Shown here: positions 15,766 to 25,189 of the stretch, piece by piece | Layout of the letters: each line of letters opens with the position of its first letter | How positions within the stretch are numbered: the first letter of the stretch is position 1 | Source of the DNA: Spirosoma rhododendri | Lineage (GTDB): Bacteria; Bacteroidota; Bacteroidia; Cytophagales; Spirosomataceae | Reading direction: 5' to 3' | Assembly (NCBI RefSeq): GCF_012849055.1 | Contig: NZ_CP051677.1 | Location: 496,001-560,000, forward strand | Length of the DNA: 64,000 nucleotides | Made by a program: the position numbers and the translations under genes | The notes under the pieces: model-generated | Told to the model about the DNA's origin: nothing | The model's database searches: none | What the model saw: the letters and a program-made list of their open reading frames with translations, nothing else

Positions 15766-18700
15766 ATGAAAAACATGTACACCAGCGTACTCAGTCGATG
15801 GCTGATTCTGCTCTTACTGCTCAGCAGCCGAACCCTACTAGCCCAAACCGCCCCGGTTGTTCAGTGGCAAAAACTGTTGAACGGTCCAGCCAGGCAGGCA
15901 ACTAATGGAGATCTATTAATCGCGAATGGAAACGTGATTCGCTTGGCCAGCGATGGTACTCAGAAATGGGCAATGAGCTTAGCTACGTACTCTGCCGTCG
16001 ATCTCGTTTTAGCACCAAATGGAAATAGCGTGGTTTTAGCACGTGACAGCTACTATTACTACAAGTGGGCAATAATTCAGCTAGATGCGACTGGTACGAT
16101 CTTATCAACGAAGCCATTTGCTGACTACACCAGTTCAAGTGCAGGCTATCCACAACGAACTTTGACGACAATCGCTCAAAGTTCAGATGGTAGTCTGGTA
16201 GTATTGGGCAGTATTTTTTATGGACGGGAAGGGATTACTACTCTAGTTTATAAGTTTACTGCAGACGGGTCGCTCAGCAAGACGGCCTACATTGAATATC
16301 CTCGTCAGGGCTTCTTTCGCCCTAGTTCGGTTGGAAATCAACTTATTACAACTCCAGACAATGGTTATCTTATTGTCGGTAGTACCAACAGTGATCCAAC
16401 ACCTGCTTCTGATGGCAATTCCTATCAAAGCAAGCAAGGGTGGGCCGTTAAACTGAATGTAAATCTAGATCAAGTGTGGAACGATCGATACGATTTCGTT
16501 AGTGGCATTTCGGATATTACTCCCAGCCCCTTCACCACCGATGCTTACATCGTCGTTGGCGTAAAAAATTCGGATTATCCTAATATCAGCACGCCAATCA
16601 GTAACCCTGTTCGTGCGTTTGTCATTAGCCCAACCCGTTCCGATCTAAATAACACAGGCGCTGTTGCCCGTACTGGCACTGGACTAGCACGAATTGTTAG
16701 TTCAGCTCTGACCAGCTACGAAATACTGGACGGTATAGATCAGCGGTCTGGCGACATTCGTCTGACGAGTTTTGACCAAGCTAATCAGGTTCGGTGGACT
16801 AAGATTCTGGGAGGATCTTCGAAAGAAGCACCTTATGGTATTATCACAACGATTGATAAAGGCTTTCTTATCAGCGGTACTACGCAGTCGAACGATGGCG
16901 ATATACAGGGAAATACGCCTGGCAACGTATCAGGCTGGCTTGTAAAACTGGCTACCGGTTCACCGCTGGTACTAGGTCAGCCGACTTATAACTGCTCGAC
17001 AGGGGCTATCACCATCAACACCAGTGGCGGAGATGGTTCTCCCATCACCTACTCCACACCGGGCATCAGTCGCCAGTCTGCTACCAGCAACACCGGTTTT
17101 GTCGAGCAGGGGTTGCGTAACGACCCCAAGACGATTACGATTACGGCTACGCAGAGCGGTCAATCAACCAGTTATAGCTTTGATCTGAAAGCGTTCTGCG
17201 ATGGGACAACCCCAACCACGCCAACACCTACCCCCACCCCACCCACGACCGGCGGTACGCTAACACTAACGCAGCCCACGTATAACTGCTCAACAGGCGC
17301 AATTACGTTCAATACCACCGGGGGCAATGGGTCAACTATTACCTATTCCGCACCGGGTATCATGCGTTCATCGGCAACCAGCAACACCGGCACCGTTGAG
17401 CAGGGGCTACGCAACGATCCTAAGGTCATCACCATCACCGCCATGCAAAGCGGGCACACAACCAGCTACAGCTTTGATCTGAAAGCATTCTGCAACGGAA
17501 CAACACCGACCACACCAACAATGCATCCTGACATGCAACCACTGGTCGATCTTTACAACGCCACGAACGGACCATCGTGGAAAAACAAAACCAATTGGCT
17601 GACTGGCAACAGCCCCTGTAACTGGTTTGGCGTAAGCTGCAATGCCAACGGCCGGGTGACAGAGGTAAATTTCGGGTCTAACAATCTAAACGGAACGCTG
17701 CCGTCCAGTCTGGGCAACCTTTCCGAGCTCCAGCGTCTTGTTATCTTCATCGAGCCCTTGTTGAGTGGTACCCTTCCAGCGTCTTTGGGCAACCTGAGTA
17801 AACTCCAACTGCTCGAAATCGAATACACGCAAATCAGCGGATCTATACCGGAAAGCCTGGGCAACTTGAAGCAATTGGAGCAACTCCTTCTAGCAAAGAA
17901 CGAATTGAGCGGCAGCATTCCCGAGAGCTTAGGTAACCTGTCGAGTCTGAAAACCCTCTATTTATTCGTTAACCAACTGACAGGAAACCTTCCCAACAGT
18001 TTCGCCAGCCTACCGCAGATACAGTCGCTTCATCTGTATGCCAACCGGTTTAGTGGTTGTATTCCTCCGGGATACACAGCCCTTTGCGGTAAAGACGTTC
18101 AGCTAAGCAGTAACGTCGGCCTGCCCGGTGGTGGTGATTTTGCTGCTTTCTGCGCTAACCCATCACAAAACTGCGGACCAAATAAATTATTGATACTGAC
18201 ACAACCCACCTACAATTGTTCAACGGGGGCCATCACATTCAATTTTGCCAACGGCGACGGTTCAGCCATTACCTACTCGGCACCGGGTATCATGCGTTCG
18301 TCGGTTACCAGCAACAGTGGTATCGTTGAACAGGGGTTGCGCAACGATCCTAAGACCATCACCATCACTGCTACGCAGAGTGGCTATTCCACCAGCTACA
18401 GCTTCGATCTGAAAGCTTTCTGTAACGGGACCACACCTACACCATCCTCGACACTTAAATTACTGGCTCCCGTCGTAGACTGTTCGACCAGACAAGTCAC
18501 CCTGGTTACCAGCGGTGGGGATGGTTCGGCGATTACCTTCAACACGCCGACCATCACCCGCTCATCGGCCACTAGCCCAACGGGTACTGTCGATCGCTGC
18601 GTGGGAGTCCAGCCGCCCGTGTTACAGGCTACACAAAGCGGCTACACCACCACCTACGACGGCTTTGATTTCGTCAAACTATGTCCGGCTTATCTTGGCG

Positions 18701-19560
18701 TGAAGCCGCTTGTAGCAACGCAGATTCCAGACGTCAACTTACCGCTCGGTCAGTACACTCGTATCACGCTGGGTGATTACTTCAAGACGGAGACTAATCC
18801 TGTTAATCGCTATGCACCAACATTCTCATTTCAACTTATTGGTGCTCCCAACGGGTCAAGTATTGACGACCAGACTTCCACTGTCCGTTCGTTGCAACCT
18901 TACGCCTTTCTGCAACTGAACACCTTCATGACGGGTGTGTACACTATCACCGTTACCGGAAAGAACGAATGCGACCCAGCTGCTACGTCTACGTTCAGAC
19001 TTATCGTCAATCCAGCCAGCGGTAGCAGTCCGTTCACGCTAGTAGCACCGACCTACAACTGTTCGACGGGCGCCTTTACCTTTAACTACACCGGGGGCAA
19101 TGGCTCACCCGTTGAGTTTCAGGCTGCGGGTATCACCGGCTGGACGACTAACCCCAATCAGTTTGTCGACAGGGATTCGCGCACGGCTAACGATGTCAAG
19201 CCGTTTACGCTGATGGCCCGTCAGAATGGGCAGGTCGTCACCTACACCTGGGATCTGAAAGCCGCCTGCGGCCGGTCGGCGCGGGTAGCGGCTGCGGAAG
19301 CCGGACAGGGGCTGCAACTGACGGTAAAAGGCAACCCGGTGGGCAACACGGCTATCGTTGACATTAGTGGTGTCGAGGGGCAGGCGGTTGTGCTTGATCT
19401 GCTCAATGCCAGCGGACACGTGCTGGAACAGCGGCACATCGAGCAGGCCGGGGTTGTCGAGGAGCAGCGTTTCGAGTTGCAGCGTCAGCCAACGGGGGTG
19501 CTGTTCCTACGGGCGCAGAGCGGTCAGCAGCACCAGACGGTGAAGCTGATCAAGCAATAA
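15766..19560 (+). CDS. Secreted modular protein with plant-type leucine-rich repeats and type IX sorting domain (paralogue 2)
   Basis: A 1264-residue secreted protein. Order: signal peptide (ILLLLLSSRTLLAQ); propeller-like repeats to about residue 395; Cys-bounded modules at about 400-478 and 499-576; a leucine-rich-repeat block at about 586-803; modules at about 808-886 and, more diverged, 899-972; an Ig/cadherin-like stretch to about 1085; a fifth module at about 1090-1168; and a type IX sorting domain from about 1178. The LRR block has a plant-like N-cap (SPCNWFGVSCNANGRV) and about six 24-residue repeats of the form SGSIPESLGNLxxLxxLxL. The last 450 bases are almost identical to paralogue 1, whereas the first 1.1 kb is diverged and visibly more AT-rich. 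Likely surface protein; ligand unknown. Confidence 0.88.
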   Translation: MKNMYTSVLSRWLILLLLLSSRTLLAQTAPVVQWQKLLNGPARQATNGDLLIANGNVIRLASDGTQKWAMSLATYSAVDLVLAPNGNSVVLARDSYYYYKWAIIQLDATGTILSTKPFADYTSSSAGYPQRTLTTIAQSSDGSLVVLGSIFYGREGITTLVYKFTADGSLSKTAYIEYPRQGFFRPSSVGNQLITTPDNGYLIVGSTNSDPTPASDGNSYQSKQGWAVKLNVNLDQVWNDRYDFVSGISDITPSPFTTDAYIVVGVKNSDYPNISTPISNPVRAFVISPTRSDLNNTGAVARTGTGLARIVSSALTSYEILDGIDQRSGDIRLTSFDQANQVRWTKILGGSSKEAPYGIITTIDKGFLISGTTQSNDGDIQGNTPGNVSGWLVKLATGSPLVLGQPTYNCSTGAITINTSGGDGSPITYSTPGISRQSATSNTGFVEQGLRNDPKTITITATQSGQSTSYSFDLKAFCDGTTPTTPTPTPTPPTTGGTLTLTQPTYNCSTGAITFNTTGGNGSTITYSAPGIMRSSATSNTGTVEQGLRNDPKVITITAMQSGHTTSYSFDLKAFCNGTTPTTPTMHPDMQPLVDLYNATNGPSWKNKTNWLTGNSPCNWFGVSCNANGRVTEVNFGSNNLNGTLPSSLGNLSELQRLVIFIEPLLSGTLPASLGNLSKLQLLEIEYTQISGSIPESLGNLKQLEQLLLAKNELSGSIPESLGNLSSLKTLYLFVNQLTGNLPNSFASLPQIQSLHLYANRFSGCIPPGYTALCGKDVQLSSNVGLPGGGDFAAFCANPSQNCGPNKLLILTQPTYNCSTGAITFNFANGDGSAITYSAPGIMRSSVTSNSGIVEQGLRNDPKTITITATQSGYSTSYSFDLKAFCNGTTPTPSSTLKLLAPVVDCSTRQVTLVTSGGDGSAITFNTPTITRSSATSPTGTVDRCVGVQPPVLQATQSGYTTTYDGFDFVKLCPAYLGVKPLVATQIPDVNLPLGQYTRITLGDYFKTETNPVNRYAPTFSFQLIGAPNGSSIDDQTSTVRSLQPYAFLQLNTFMTGVYTITVTGKNECDPAATSTFRLIVNPASGSSPFTLVAPTYNCSTGAFTFNYTGGNGSPVEFQAAGITGWTTNPNQFVDRDSRTANDVKPFTLMARQNGQVVTYTWDLKAACGRSARVAAAEAGQGLQLTVKGNPVGNTAIVDISGVEGQAVVLDLLNASGHVLEQRHIEQAGVVEEQRFELQRQPTGVLFLRAQSGQQHQTVKLIKQ

Positions 19561-19577
19561 GCAACTGATTCTGACCT

Positions 19578-19644
19578 ACCGGGTCGCTAGTTGGCGCAAA
19601 CCCCGTGCAGGGTAGTTACGCCAATTAGCGACCCGGTTTTTTTT
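19578..19644 (+). terminator. Intrinsic terminator of cargo paralogue 2
   Basis: ACCGGGTCGCTA and TTGGCG pair with CGCCAA and TAGCGACCCGGT, with single unpaired bases between the two stem parts, followed by a run of eight T. It abuts the end of the convergent protease gene (19648). Confidence 0.9.
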
Positions 19645-19647
19645 GGT

Positions 19648-22600
19648 TTACTGCCGGATGAGTTGTCGGCTGGCTCGTTGCGCACCGACAGTCAGCGTCA
19701 GTATGTATATTCCGGCGCTGGCAGGCATATCCAGCGTGTGGCGATGCGAACCAGCCGATACGCCCGGCCAGGTCTGCGCCCGAACAATACGCCCGGCTGC
19801 GTCGGTCAGCGTCAGGCCTACGTCGGCCCGGCTTGTTGTTGTGTATTGCACAACGACGGCGGTTGATGTCGGGTTGGGGCCGACGGTGAGGTTACAGTCG
19901 GGCAGTTCGTCGGTCGCCAACGGGATCAGCACGTTTACGGCTACCGGCGCGGATACGGCCGTACACCCCGCCGGGCTGGTCACCTGAACCGCATATGTTC
20001 CCGATACGGGGGCCTTATAAACGGCTTCGGTAGCCCCTTCCACAACAACGCCACCGTTGAGCCACTGGTAGCTACTGCCTCCACTCCCGACCAGCGCAAC
20101 TGTAGCAGGCGCATACACCTGTGTCGCGCTCTGCGGAACGGCCGTCGCAACCGGCGATTCGTTCATCGTCAGGCTGACGGTGGGCGTTACGGTACTGCAT
20201 CCATCCGACGTAACCGAGAGCGAATACACGCCCGACTGCGCAGGTGCGTGGGTCAGCGACGTACTACCCGGTATGGCCACGCCGTCGCGAAACCACTGAT
20301 ACGCACCGGCCGTGGCCGTAGCCGACAGCGGAGCCGCATCACCGACGCACAGGCTGCGTACCGGGTTCCCGCTGATCTGCCCTGCCGGAAGCTGCCCCAT
20401 CCGAAACGAAGTGGTGCGGTCGCCCGTGATGTCCTGTTCGGGTAGTAGCAGCCGCAGCGCGTAGAAGTCGAAGGTGGGCAGGTCGTCGGGGAAACGCACG
20501 CGTATCGAATCGCCCGAACGCCGGATGGGCAGCGTGCGGTACGAACCATCGGCCATTTTGAGCTGCGCTATATAGGTAGCACTGGCGGGCATTGTGAACG
20601 TAGGCAACACCCGCAGCGTCAGCGAATCACCGGTGCAGTAGCGGGCCCGAACCGGCTGACTCAGCCGGATATTCCGTTCGTCGTACACGCTGATACCCTG
20701 AACACCGCTACTACCGTCGGAAATCCAGTACCGGTTTTGTCGATCAGTGGTCAATGCCATATTTCCCCCACTGGCAGAGGTCAGGAAGGCACCCTCTACC
20801 CCGACCCACGTTTGCCCGATCTGCCGACACAGATTGGTTGATGTCAGCACGGTCAATCGGTTTTGCTGATCAAAGGCAAGGCTACTGATGTACGACGCAT
20901 TACGGTCGATATTACTTACGTTGGTCTGGGTCCAGTTCCCTCCGGCTGACCTGACAGCCAAATTGCTACCACTCGACACGGCCAGCACGGTTCCCGACGA
21001 ATCGACGCTGATCTGATTGACATTGCCGAGTGGTAAACCGCCGGTAGCCCTGTCGATAAAGGTCAGGTTCGTTCCGTCGAAGCGACCGATGCTGTTGTAC
21101 GAGTTCGCCCACAGCACATCATTGCGGTCTATAGCACCGTGGAAGAAGGCCGTTGATGTACCGTAACGGGTCCACTGGCCTTTTTTGTATTGGATGATCC
21201 CGTCTCCCCCGATCAGCACGTAGATGGTTCCCTGACTATCGATCAGCATATCGCCAACGTACACGCTCTGTGGAAACGGATACGGAATTTTCTGCCAGTT
21301 GCCGCCTTCGAGCCGAAACAGATTCCGCTCGGTAGCCACCCATACCACGCCCTGCCGGTCGACCACGACGTCTTTTGCCAGCCCCGTTAGCTTATTGCCA
21401 GTACTGGCCGGTGTGTAGCTAACCCACGTTTTACGGTCAGGTTTTCGGTAAAAAAGCCCTCTGTCGGTCGCCACCCACAGCGATCCGTCGGGCTGGGGTT
21501 TGGCCCGTATGCCCCCGCTTGCGGGCAGGGGCGAATTACCCGCGTTGAGGTATTGCCACATCGGTCGCTGATTACCCGTCGTGAAGCTGCCATAGAGCGG
21601 TGGTCCGGCAGCCTCGGCCGTCGTTTCCTGAATGCGATAGTAGTAGGTTTTGTCGTCCTGGAGCGAGTCGAAAACGGCCAGGCTGGTATTGGTCTGGTAG
21701 TCACCGACAGCGTTCTGTACCGTCGTCAGTCTGAACAGCAGACGGTCGAACGACATCGACGATGCCAGCTCGACGGTCGAACGCACCCCCGGCTCCTGAC
21801 TGACGACCCAACTCAGTGGCATCGACCGGGTGTAGCCCGTTTGTCGATCAGGCCTGACGTAGCCCACTCGGGGCGTTTGCCGGAACCAGCCTATACCCGA
21901 CCACGGCCCGGTTTCGCCGTTGCGTATGGCCCGCACCCGCCAGTAGATCGGCACGTTGGCTTGAGCGAGCACCTGCCCCGGTATGCCGATTACGTTACTT
22001 GCCGACGTACTGGTAAGGGTGATGTCGCGGGAGTAAGTCATGTCGGAATACGACGAGAACTGAAGCTGATACGACGTACTGCCCGCTACAGGGTACCAGC
22101 TCATGCCATCGACGGCAACAGACCGTTCGCCAAAGGCGGGACTGCGCAGGGTGGGAGCCGCCAGACTTCCGGAGGCCGGGCACCGAAACCGCCCCACCGC
22201 CGACCACGGCCCTGCCCCTGCCTCCGGGCCGACGGCGGCTACGCGCCAGTACCAGGGCGTATCGGAGCTGAGTTGGTAGCTACGGTATTGCGGAGACGCT
22301 ACCAGTGTATCGGTCACGACCTGCGCGAAGGCACTGTCGGCGGCCACCTGAAGGCGATACGCACTGGTACGGAGCGTAGCCGACCAGTTTAGATACGGGT
22401 TGGGCTGCGTCGTGGTAAGGATGGTAGTCGATACAGCGGGGGCATCAGGCAGGGTACTCATGGATGTAAACCGGCTGGCTTCGGCCACGGTGCGCATCAA
22501 ATCGCGGCAGAGCGGGTGAAATGTCATGGCTTTCTGGCAGTAACTCATGAGCGTACCAACCTGATACGACATATCATTGCGGTCTTCGGTGGCCGGGCAA

Positions 22601-23268
22601 CCCCCTTCCAGTTGGGCGCAGCGGTCAATTGGCCCGCCCGGCCAGCTACAGTCGTGGGTGTGGGGTGAGCCGAACATATGCCCGATTTCATGGGCCGTAA
22701 TTGGTGTATCCAGGTCGTTTATACGCCCACCTACCACGCCACAATAGGCTCCGCCCACACCTCCATATGTGCTACCCAGATAGGCCCGGCCTCCACCATA
22801 CTTAGCGGTGTAGCCGATCACAATATCGTGCGGCACCTGCTGCTGGTTTGCTTTCCACCAGTTGAAAAGCGCATTCAGGTGACCCAGGCTTTCATTCACT
22901 GCCGAATATGGATCGACAGCATCCCAAATTTTTATGTGCGTAACCGTTAGCCGGACATTAATTTCCCGCTCGAACACCGCCGACACTTCGTTCATCGTCG
23001 CATAGACATACTGCCGGATCTGGTCGGAATTGCCGTTGAACTGCTTGAACAGGCTATTATCGATATCGACGGCGACGCGGCACTCCAGCTTTGTCGATGC
23101 GGCCAGGCGGGCGCGGCTGCGGACGGTGTCGCGGTTTAGCCCCTGCATGAGTTGCCGAACGGCGGGGCTGAGGGTCGAGACGTCGGTGTGGCAGGTAACG
23201 CCGGATTGTCCCGCGCATAGCAGGCAGCGAAACCAAACCAGCAACAGGCAGGTAACGAGTCGGTTCAT
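19648..23268 (-). CDS. Secreted metzincin zinc metalloprotease with propeller, Ig-like and type IX sorting domains
   Basis: A 1206-residue exported protein with signal peptide MNRLVTCLLLVWFRCLLCAG. The catalytic domain carries the metzincin site HEIGHMFGSPH (His193, Glu194, His197, His203) and the Met-turn GTLMSYC (Met241), as in reprolysin-like M12 peptidases. Two or more fibronectin III-like domains follow (about 270-570). Next comes a two-component-regulator-type propeller (about 585-870, e.g. LWVATDRGLFYRK, VWVATERNLFRLE). Ig-like domains with GDAAPLSATATAGAYQWFRDG follow. A C-terminal sorting domain ends the protein (CNLTVGPNPTSTAVVVQYTT ... SRQLIRQ). It is expected to be secreted by the type IX system and to cleave extracellular proteins. 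It is convergent with the LRR cargo gene; the pairing may reflect a surface-protein region rather than an operon. Confidence 0.92.
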   Translation of the reverse strand: MNRLVTCLLLVWFRCLLCAGQSGVTCHTDVSTLSPAVRQLMQGLNRDTVRSRARLAASTKLECRVAVDIDNSLFKQFNGNSDQIRQYVYATMNEVSAVFEREINVRLTVTHIKIWDAVDPYSAVNESLGHLNALFNWWKANQQQVPHDIVIGYTAKYGGGRAYLGSTYGGVGGAYCGVVGGRINDLDTPITAHEIGHMFGSPHTHDCSWPGGPIDRCAQLEGGCPATEDRNDMSYQVGTLMSYCQKAMTFHPLCRDLMRTVAEASRFTSMSTLPDAPAVSTTILTTTQPNPYLNWSATLRTSAYRLQVAADSAFAQVVTDTLVASPQYRSYQLSSDTPWYWRVAAVGPEAGAGPWSAVGRFRCPASGSLAAPTLRSPAFGERSVAVDGMSWYPVAGSTSYQLQFSSYSDMTYSRDITLTSTSASNVIGIPGQVLAQANVPIYWRVRAIRNGETGPWSGIGWFRQTPRVGYVRPDRQTGYTRSMPLSWVVSQEPGVRSTVELASSMSFDRLLFRLTTVQNAVGDYQTNTSLAVFDSLQDDKTYYYRIQETTAEAAGPPLYGSFTTGNQRPMWQYLNAGNSPLPASGGIRAKPQPDGSLWVATDRGLFYRKPDRKTWVSYTPASTGNKLTGLAKDVVVDRQGVVWVATERNLFRLEGGNWQKIPYPFPQSVYVGDMLIDSQGTIYVLIGGDGIIQYKKGQWTRYGTSTAFFHGAIDRNDVLWANSYNSIGRFDGTNLTFIDRATGGLPLGNVNQISVDSSGTVLAVSSGSNLAVRSAGGNWTQTNVSNIDRNASYISSLAFDQQNRLTVLTSTNLCRQIGQTWVGVEGAFLTSASGGNMALTTDRQNRYWISDGSSGVQGISVYDERNIRLSQPVRARYCTGDSLTLRVLPTFTMPASATYIAQLKMADGSYRTLPIRRSGDSIRVRFPDDLPTFDFYALRLLLPEQDITGDRTTSFRMGQLPAGQISGNPVRSLCVGDAAPLSATATAGAYQWFRDGVAIPGSTSLTHAPAQSGVYSLSVTSDGCSTVTPTVSLTMNESPVATAVPQSATQVYAPATVALVGSGGSSYQWLNGGVVVEGATEAVYKAPVSGTYAVQVTSPAGCTAVSAPVAVNVLIPLATDELPDCNLTVGPNPTSTAVVVQYTTTSRADVGLTLTDAAGRIVRAQTWPGVSAGSHRHTLDMPASAGIYILTLTVGAQRASRQLIRQ

Positions 23269-23402
23269 ACAAGTGGGTGGGTTGGAGGAAGATAGAATCC
23301 GGCCCGGCGGGGCAAGCAGACATGACCGGATTCTGTACGCAAGAAAAGCTTTTTCCCCCTTATTTATACCACGCCATTCTGGCCGGATAAGCCAATAAAT
23401 GC

Positions 23403-23445
23403 AAAACGGGAACGGTCTGCCGCGTGGCAGACCGTTCCCGTTTTT
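23403..23445. terminator. Bidirectional terminator after purQ
   Basis: AAAACGGGAACGGTCTGCC pairs perfectly with GGCAGACCGTTCCCGTTTT over a 4-base loop. A-run and T-run flanks make it work on either strand. It lies 22 bases past the purQ stop on the minus strand. Confidence 0.92.
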
Positions 23446-23467
23446 ATCGACTCAGGGTAAGCCTTTT

Positions 23468-24157
23468 CTACACCAGTGCGCCTTTCAGCAATTGCTCCAG
23501 AATCAGCCGCCCGTCGGTGTTGCCCAGCATAGAGTCAGCTGCCCGTTCGGGGTGCGGCATCATACCAAATACGTTCTTTTCCAGGTTACACACCCCGGCG
23601 ATGTGGTCGACACTACCGTTGGGATTGTGAATATCTTCGCCGATGTTTCCGAACTCGTCGCAGTAGCGGAACAGCACCTGCCCGTTGTCGTTCAGTTCGT
23701 TCAGCGTATCGTTATCGACGAAATAGCGGCCGTCGCCGTGGGCGATGGGGATTTTGTAAGCGGGTTTATCAAGCCCGGCCGTCAGCAGTGCGTCGGTCGA
23801 CTGGGGTTTGAGGTAGATGTTTTTGCAGACGTATTTCTGACTGGTATTACGCAGCAGCACGCCGGGTACCAGCCGTGCTTCGGCCAGAATCTGAAATCCG
23901 TTGCAGATACCCATCAGGTAACCACCGCGTTTGGCGTGGGCGATCACTTCGTTCATGATGGGGGAAAAGCGGGCTACCGCTCCTGTGCGCAGGTAATCGC
24001 CGTAGGAAAAGCCGCCGGGCAGGATGATAAAATCACAGCCCTGCAAATCGTGGTCTTTGTGCCACAGCTTAACCACCTGCTGATCCATCAGCGTCAGCGC
24101 ATCAACCGCATCCTGATCGCAGTTCGAACCGGGAAAAACAACAACGCCAAACTTCAT
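23468..24157 (-). CDS. purQ: Phosphoribosylformylglycinamidine synthase, glutaminase subunit PurQ
   Basis: A 229-residue class I glutamine amidotransferase. The nucleophile elbow is GICNGFQIL (Cys85) and the catalytic dyad is in MMPHPERAAD (His202, Glu204). The N-terminus (GVVVFPGSNCDQDAV) is typical of PurQ. It releases ammonia from glutamine for the PurL subunit in step four of purine synthesis. The length is that of the separate small subunit, so a small-type PurL and PurS should be elsewhere; neither is in this window. It is followed by a strong terminator and preceded by a word-repeat hairpin in its leader. Confidence 0.96.
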   Translation of the reverse strand: MKFGVVVFPGSNCDQDAVDALTLMDQQVVKLWHKDHDLQGCDFIILPGGFSYGDYLRTGAVARFSPIMNEVIAHAKRGGYLMGICNGFQILAEARLVPGVLLRNTSQKYVCKNIYLKPQSTDALLTAGLDKPAYKIPIAHGDGRYFVDNDTLNELNDNGQVLFRYCDEFGNIGEDIHNPNGSVDHIAGVCNLEKNVFGMMPHPERAADSMLGNTDGRLILEQLLKGALV

Positions 24158-24253
24158 AAAGAGCGAAAGAATGAAAGAGTGAAAGAGTGAAAGAGCGAAA
24201 GAATGAGTGGCTCATGCGCTGTCTTTCGCTCTTTCGCTCTTTCATTCTTTCTC
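24158..24253. repeat. Intergenic inverted repeat of GAAAGAGY words
   Basis: The left arm (24158-24206) is a near-tandem run of GAAAGAGC/GAAAGAAT/GAAAGAGT units. The right arm (24223-24253) is the matching CTTTCGCT/CTTTCATT run. The period is about 8 bases and the inner part reads GAGTGGCTCATGCGCTG. It would form a long stem in the purQ 5' leader. CAAATTTA at 24261-24268 (TAAATTTG on the minus strand) could be the purQ -7 box just beyond it. Confidence 0.75.
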
Positions 24254-24265
24254 TACACGGCAAAT

Positions 24266-25189
24266 TTACGCCTTTATTTCGAGGGATTGGCCGCTGAGCG
24301 ACGCTTTTCCGCGTTCGAACGTAAGGTCGAGCCGACCGAGGTTGATACCGGCAAAGCCCACCTGATTGACCCAAACCGGGAATCCGTCGAGGTTATTGAT
24401 GGCGACGGGTGCGTCGAGGAAGGTGTGCGTGTGGCCACCGATAATCAGGTCGATGTTACGCGTTTTGCCAGCCAGTACCGTATCCGAAATCGTCGGCCCT
24501 TCATATTTGTACCCCAGGTGCGACAGGCAGACGACGTAATCGCATCGCTCCTGCTGCCGGAGCTGCTGCGCCGTAGTCGTCGCTGTTTCGACGGGGTCGA
24601 GATATACCGTTTCGCGGTACGCATCTTTCGGAATCAGCCCTTCCGGTTTAATACCCAGACCAAAAACGCCCACCCGGATACCGTCTTTCTCGAACACCTT
24701 GTACGGCTTCGTGCGGCCATCCATCACCGTATTTTTAAAGTCGTAATTGGCAATCAGCATCGGGAAGGTAGCCTTGCCAAACTGCGTCACCATGTTGTCG
24801 ACACCGCCATCGAAGTCGTGGTTACCCAGCGTTCCGGCGTCGTACCCCAGCCGGTTCATGGCCAGAATTTCAGGTTCGCCCTTGTACAGATTGAAATACG
24901 GCGTCCCCTGAAAAATATCGCCCGCGTCGAACAGCAGCACGTTTTTTTCCTGCTTCCGAATCTGGTCGATCAGCGTGGCCCGGCGCGCCACTCCGCCCTT
25001 TCCGGCGTTGCGCCCCCCGTCCATCGGAAACGGATCGAGCCGGCTGTGTACGTCGTTGGTGTGGAGAATTGTCAGGCGAACGGGTTGCTTGTGTACACAA
25101 GCCAGCAGGTCGGGCGTGGCCGCTCCGATTACGGCGGCAGTACCCAGCAGTTTAAGGAAATCGCGTCTAGTCGAGGCTGATACGTCCAT
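24266..25189 (-). CDS. Tat-exported metallophosphatase domain of a split 5'-nucleotidase
   Basis: A 307-residue calcineurin-like phosphoesterase with a twin-arginine signal (TRRDFLKLLG). Metal-site motifs are present in order: ILHTNDVHSRLD, LLFDAGDIFQG, GTLGNHDFDGG and IIGGHTHTF. This is the catalytic half of the UshA-type 5'-nucleotidase/2',3'-cyclic phosphodiesterase family, but the protein ends after the metallophosphatase domain. The C-terminal nucleotide-binding domain is encoded by the preceding gene, whose 3' end overlaps this start by 23 bases, so the two are probably translated together and act as one periplasmic or surface enzyme. Confidence 0.93.
   Translation of the reverse strand: MDVSASTRRDFLKLLGTAAVIGAATPDLLACVHKQPVRLTILHTNDVHSRLDPFPMDGGRNAGKGGVARRATLIDQIRKQEKNVLLFDAGDIFQGTPYFNLYKGEPEILAMNRLGYDAGTLGNHDFDGGVDNMVTQFGKATFPMLIANYDFKNTVMDGRTKPYKVFEKDGIRVGVFGLGIKPEGLIPKDAYRETVYLDPVETATTTAQQLRQQERCDYVVCLSHLGYKYEGPTISDTVLAGKTRNIDLIIGGHTHTFLDAPVAINNLDGFPVWVNQVGFAGINLGRLDLTFERGKASLSGQSLEIKA

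Noticed and set aside
19105..19555. Cargo paralogue 2 being a misassembled copy of paralogue 1
   Set aside because: The 3' ends are nearly but not fully identical, and both genes have their own leaders, terminators and diverged 5' parts.
24158..24253. Repeats resembling a small CRISPR array
   Set aside because: The units are about 8 bases, without spacers of uniform length, and the right half is the inverted partner of the left. No cas genes are present.
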